Source: a virus. Taken from it: 64,000 nucleotides of DNA. Of this stretch, positions 63,803 to 64,000 are shown piece after piece (within the stretch, counting starts at the first letter, position 1; each line of letters opens with the position of its first letter). Where the stretch lies: positions 1-64,000 of IMG/VR virus record IMGVR_UViG_3300013286_000012; one strand, given 5' to 3'. The notes below the pieces were generated by a model that saw nothing but the letters and a program-made list of their open reading frames with translations, was not told the origin of the DNA and ran no database searches. The position numbers and the translations under genes are program-made.

Positions 63803-64000
63803 TTAATTCAGCGTCTTTTGGCTGAGGTCGATGACGATGAACTCTGCTGGGTATTGAAGCGCCACACCAACTTGAATGTGAACCTCTCCATTGGCAATTG
63901 TTTGTGCTGTGTTGTTTTCATTATCACATTTAACAAAGTAAGCCTGAGTAGCGGTTGCTCCACGGAGACCGCCTTGGTTACGGTACTCATTGAGAAATGA
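63803..64000 (-). CDS. tail sheath protein, C-terminal 65 residues
   Basis: The frame is open from the right window edge to TAA at 63805-63803. The sequence (SFLNEYRNQGGLRGATATQA, then YFVKCDNENNT and ALQYPAEFIVIDLSQ) is the conserved end of phage tail sheath proteins: G..RG.T..eA..V.cd.eNnt and vap.yPAEFIvi.i.q. Its presence next to a gp19-type tube identifies the phage as contractile-tailed. The N-terminus lies outside the window. Confidence 0.85.
   Translation of the reverse strand, partial: SFLNEYRNQGGLRGATATQAYFVKCDNENNTAQTIANGEVHIQVGVALQYPAEFIVIDLSQKTLN

Overview
The window is part of the genome of a contractile-tailed phage (myovirus) that most likely infects an actinobacterium. Evidence for the virus: the last codons of a tail sheath gene at the right edge are followed leftward by a gp19-type tail tube, a tail-chaperone-like gene, a tape measure, a LysM protein, a gpD/gp27-type hub, an OB-fold spike, gp25 and gpJ wedge proteins and carbohydrate-binding tail proteins. 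Evidence for the host: two WhiB-family genes, a DUF7455 zinc protein, a B12-dependent ribonucleotide reductase and many small actinophage-type zinc proteins. The sequence looks AT-rich (judged by eye, not counted), which fits low-GC freshwater actinobacteria better than Streptomyces or Mycobacterium; the host assignment is inference. Head and terminase genes are not present and probably lie beyond the right edge.

Layout. From 64.0 to 51.8 kb (minus strand) is the tail and baseplate. From 51.7 to 37.3 kb (minus) is replication and recombination: initiator-like winged-helix protein, DnaC-like loader, SWIM protein, DnaB helicase, DnaG primase, SNF2 helicase, MerR-like regulator, ssDNA-binding-like protein, DNA polymerase I, RecA, a PD-(D/E)XK resolvase, WhiB and a Cas4-like exonuclease. 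From 36.8 to 25.9 kb (minus) are secreted proteins (including a subtilisin-like protease and a nuclease), RuvC-like resolvase, SpoVS protein, about ten unrecognised packed small genes, a nucleotidyltransferase-like protein, a HAD-like protein and a TGT/DpdA-like TIM-barrel protein, ending with class II ribonucleotide reductase at 25.7 kb.

From 12.9 to 23.6 kb the genes run on the plus strand: CobS/CobT-like AAA+ and vWA proteins, many small genes, WhiB, an excisionase-like HTH, a tyrosine integrase with an unusual Cys-containing insert, and a secreted lytic transglycosylase. This block suggests a temperate phage. A 1.6-kb gene-free region (11.25-12.88 kb), rich in palindromes and repeats, separates it from the leftward genes and is a good candidate for a switch or origin.

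From 11.2 kb to the left edge (minus strand except three small genes at 1.8-2.2 kb) lie four ParB-like proteins interleaved with an Arr-like ADP-ribosyltransferase and a zinc-finger/GNAT protein, a chain of very small overlapping genes, the CHAP endolysin and holin, an HslV-like Ntn hydrolase, and a truncated secreted protein. Most neighbouring genes overlap by 1 or 4 bases (TAATG or ATGA), so translation is heavily coupled.

The observations most worth following are the CobS/CobT-like pair together with a B12-dependent reductase, the ParB/ADP-ribosyltransferase/acetyltransferase cluster, the phage HslV-like hydrolase, the TGT-like protein with a Cys cluster, a structured RNA candidate at 19.24-19.35 kb, a short repeat scattered through the integrase region in different reading frames, iteron-like repeats inside the initiator gene, and a probable +1 frameshift in the tail chaperone gene.
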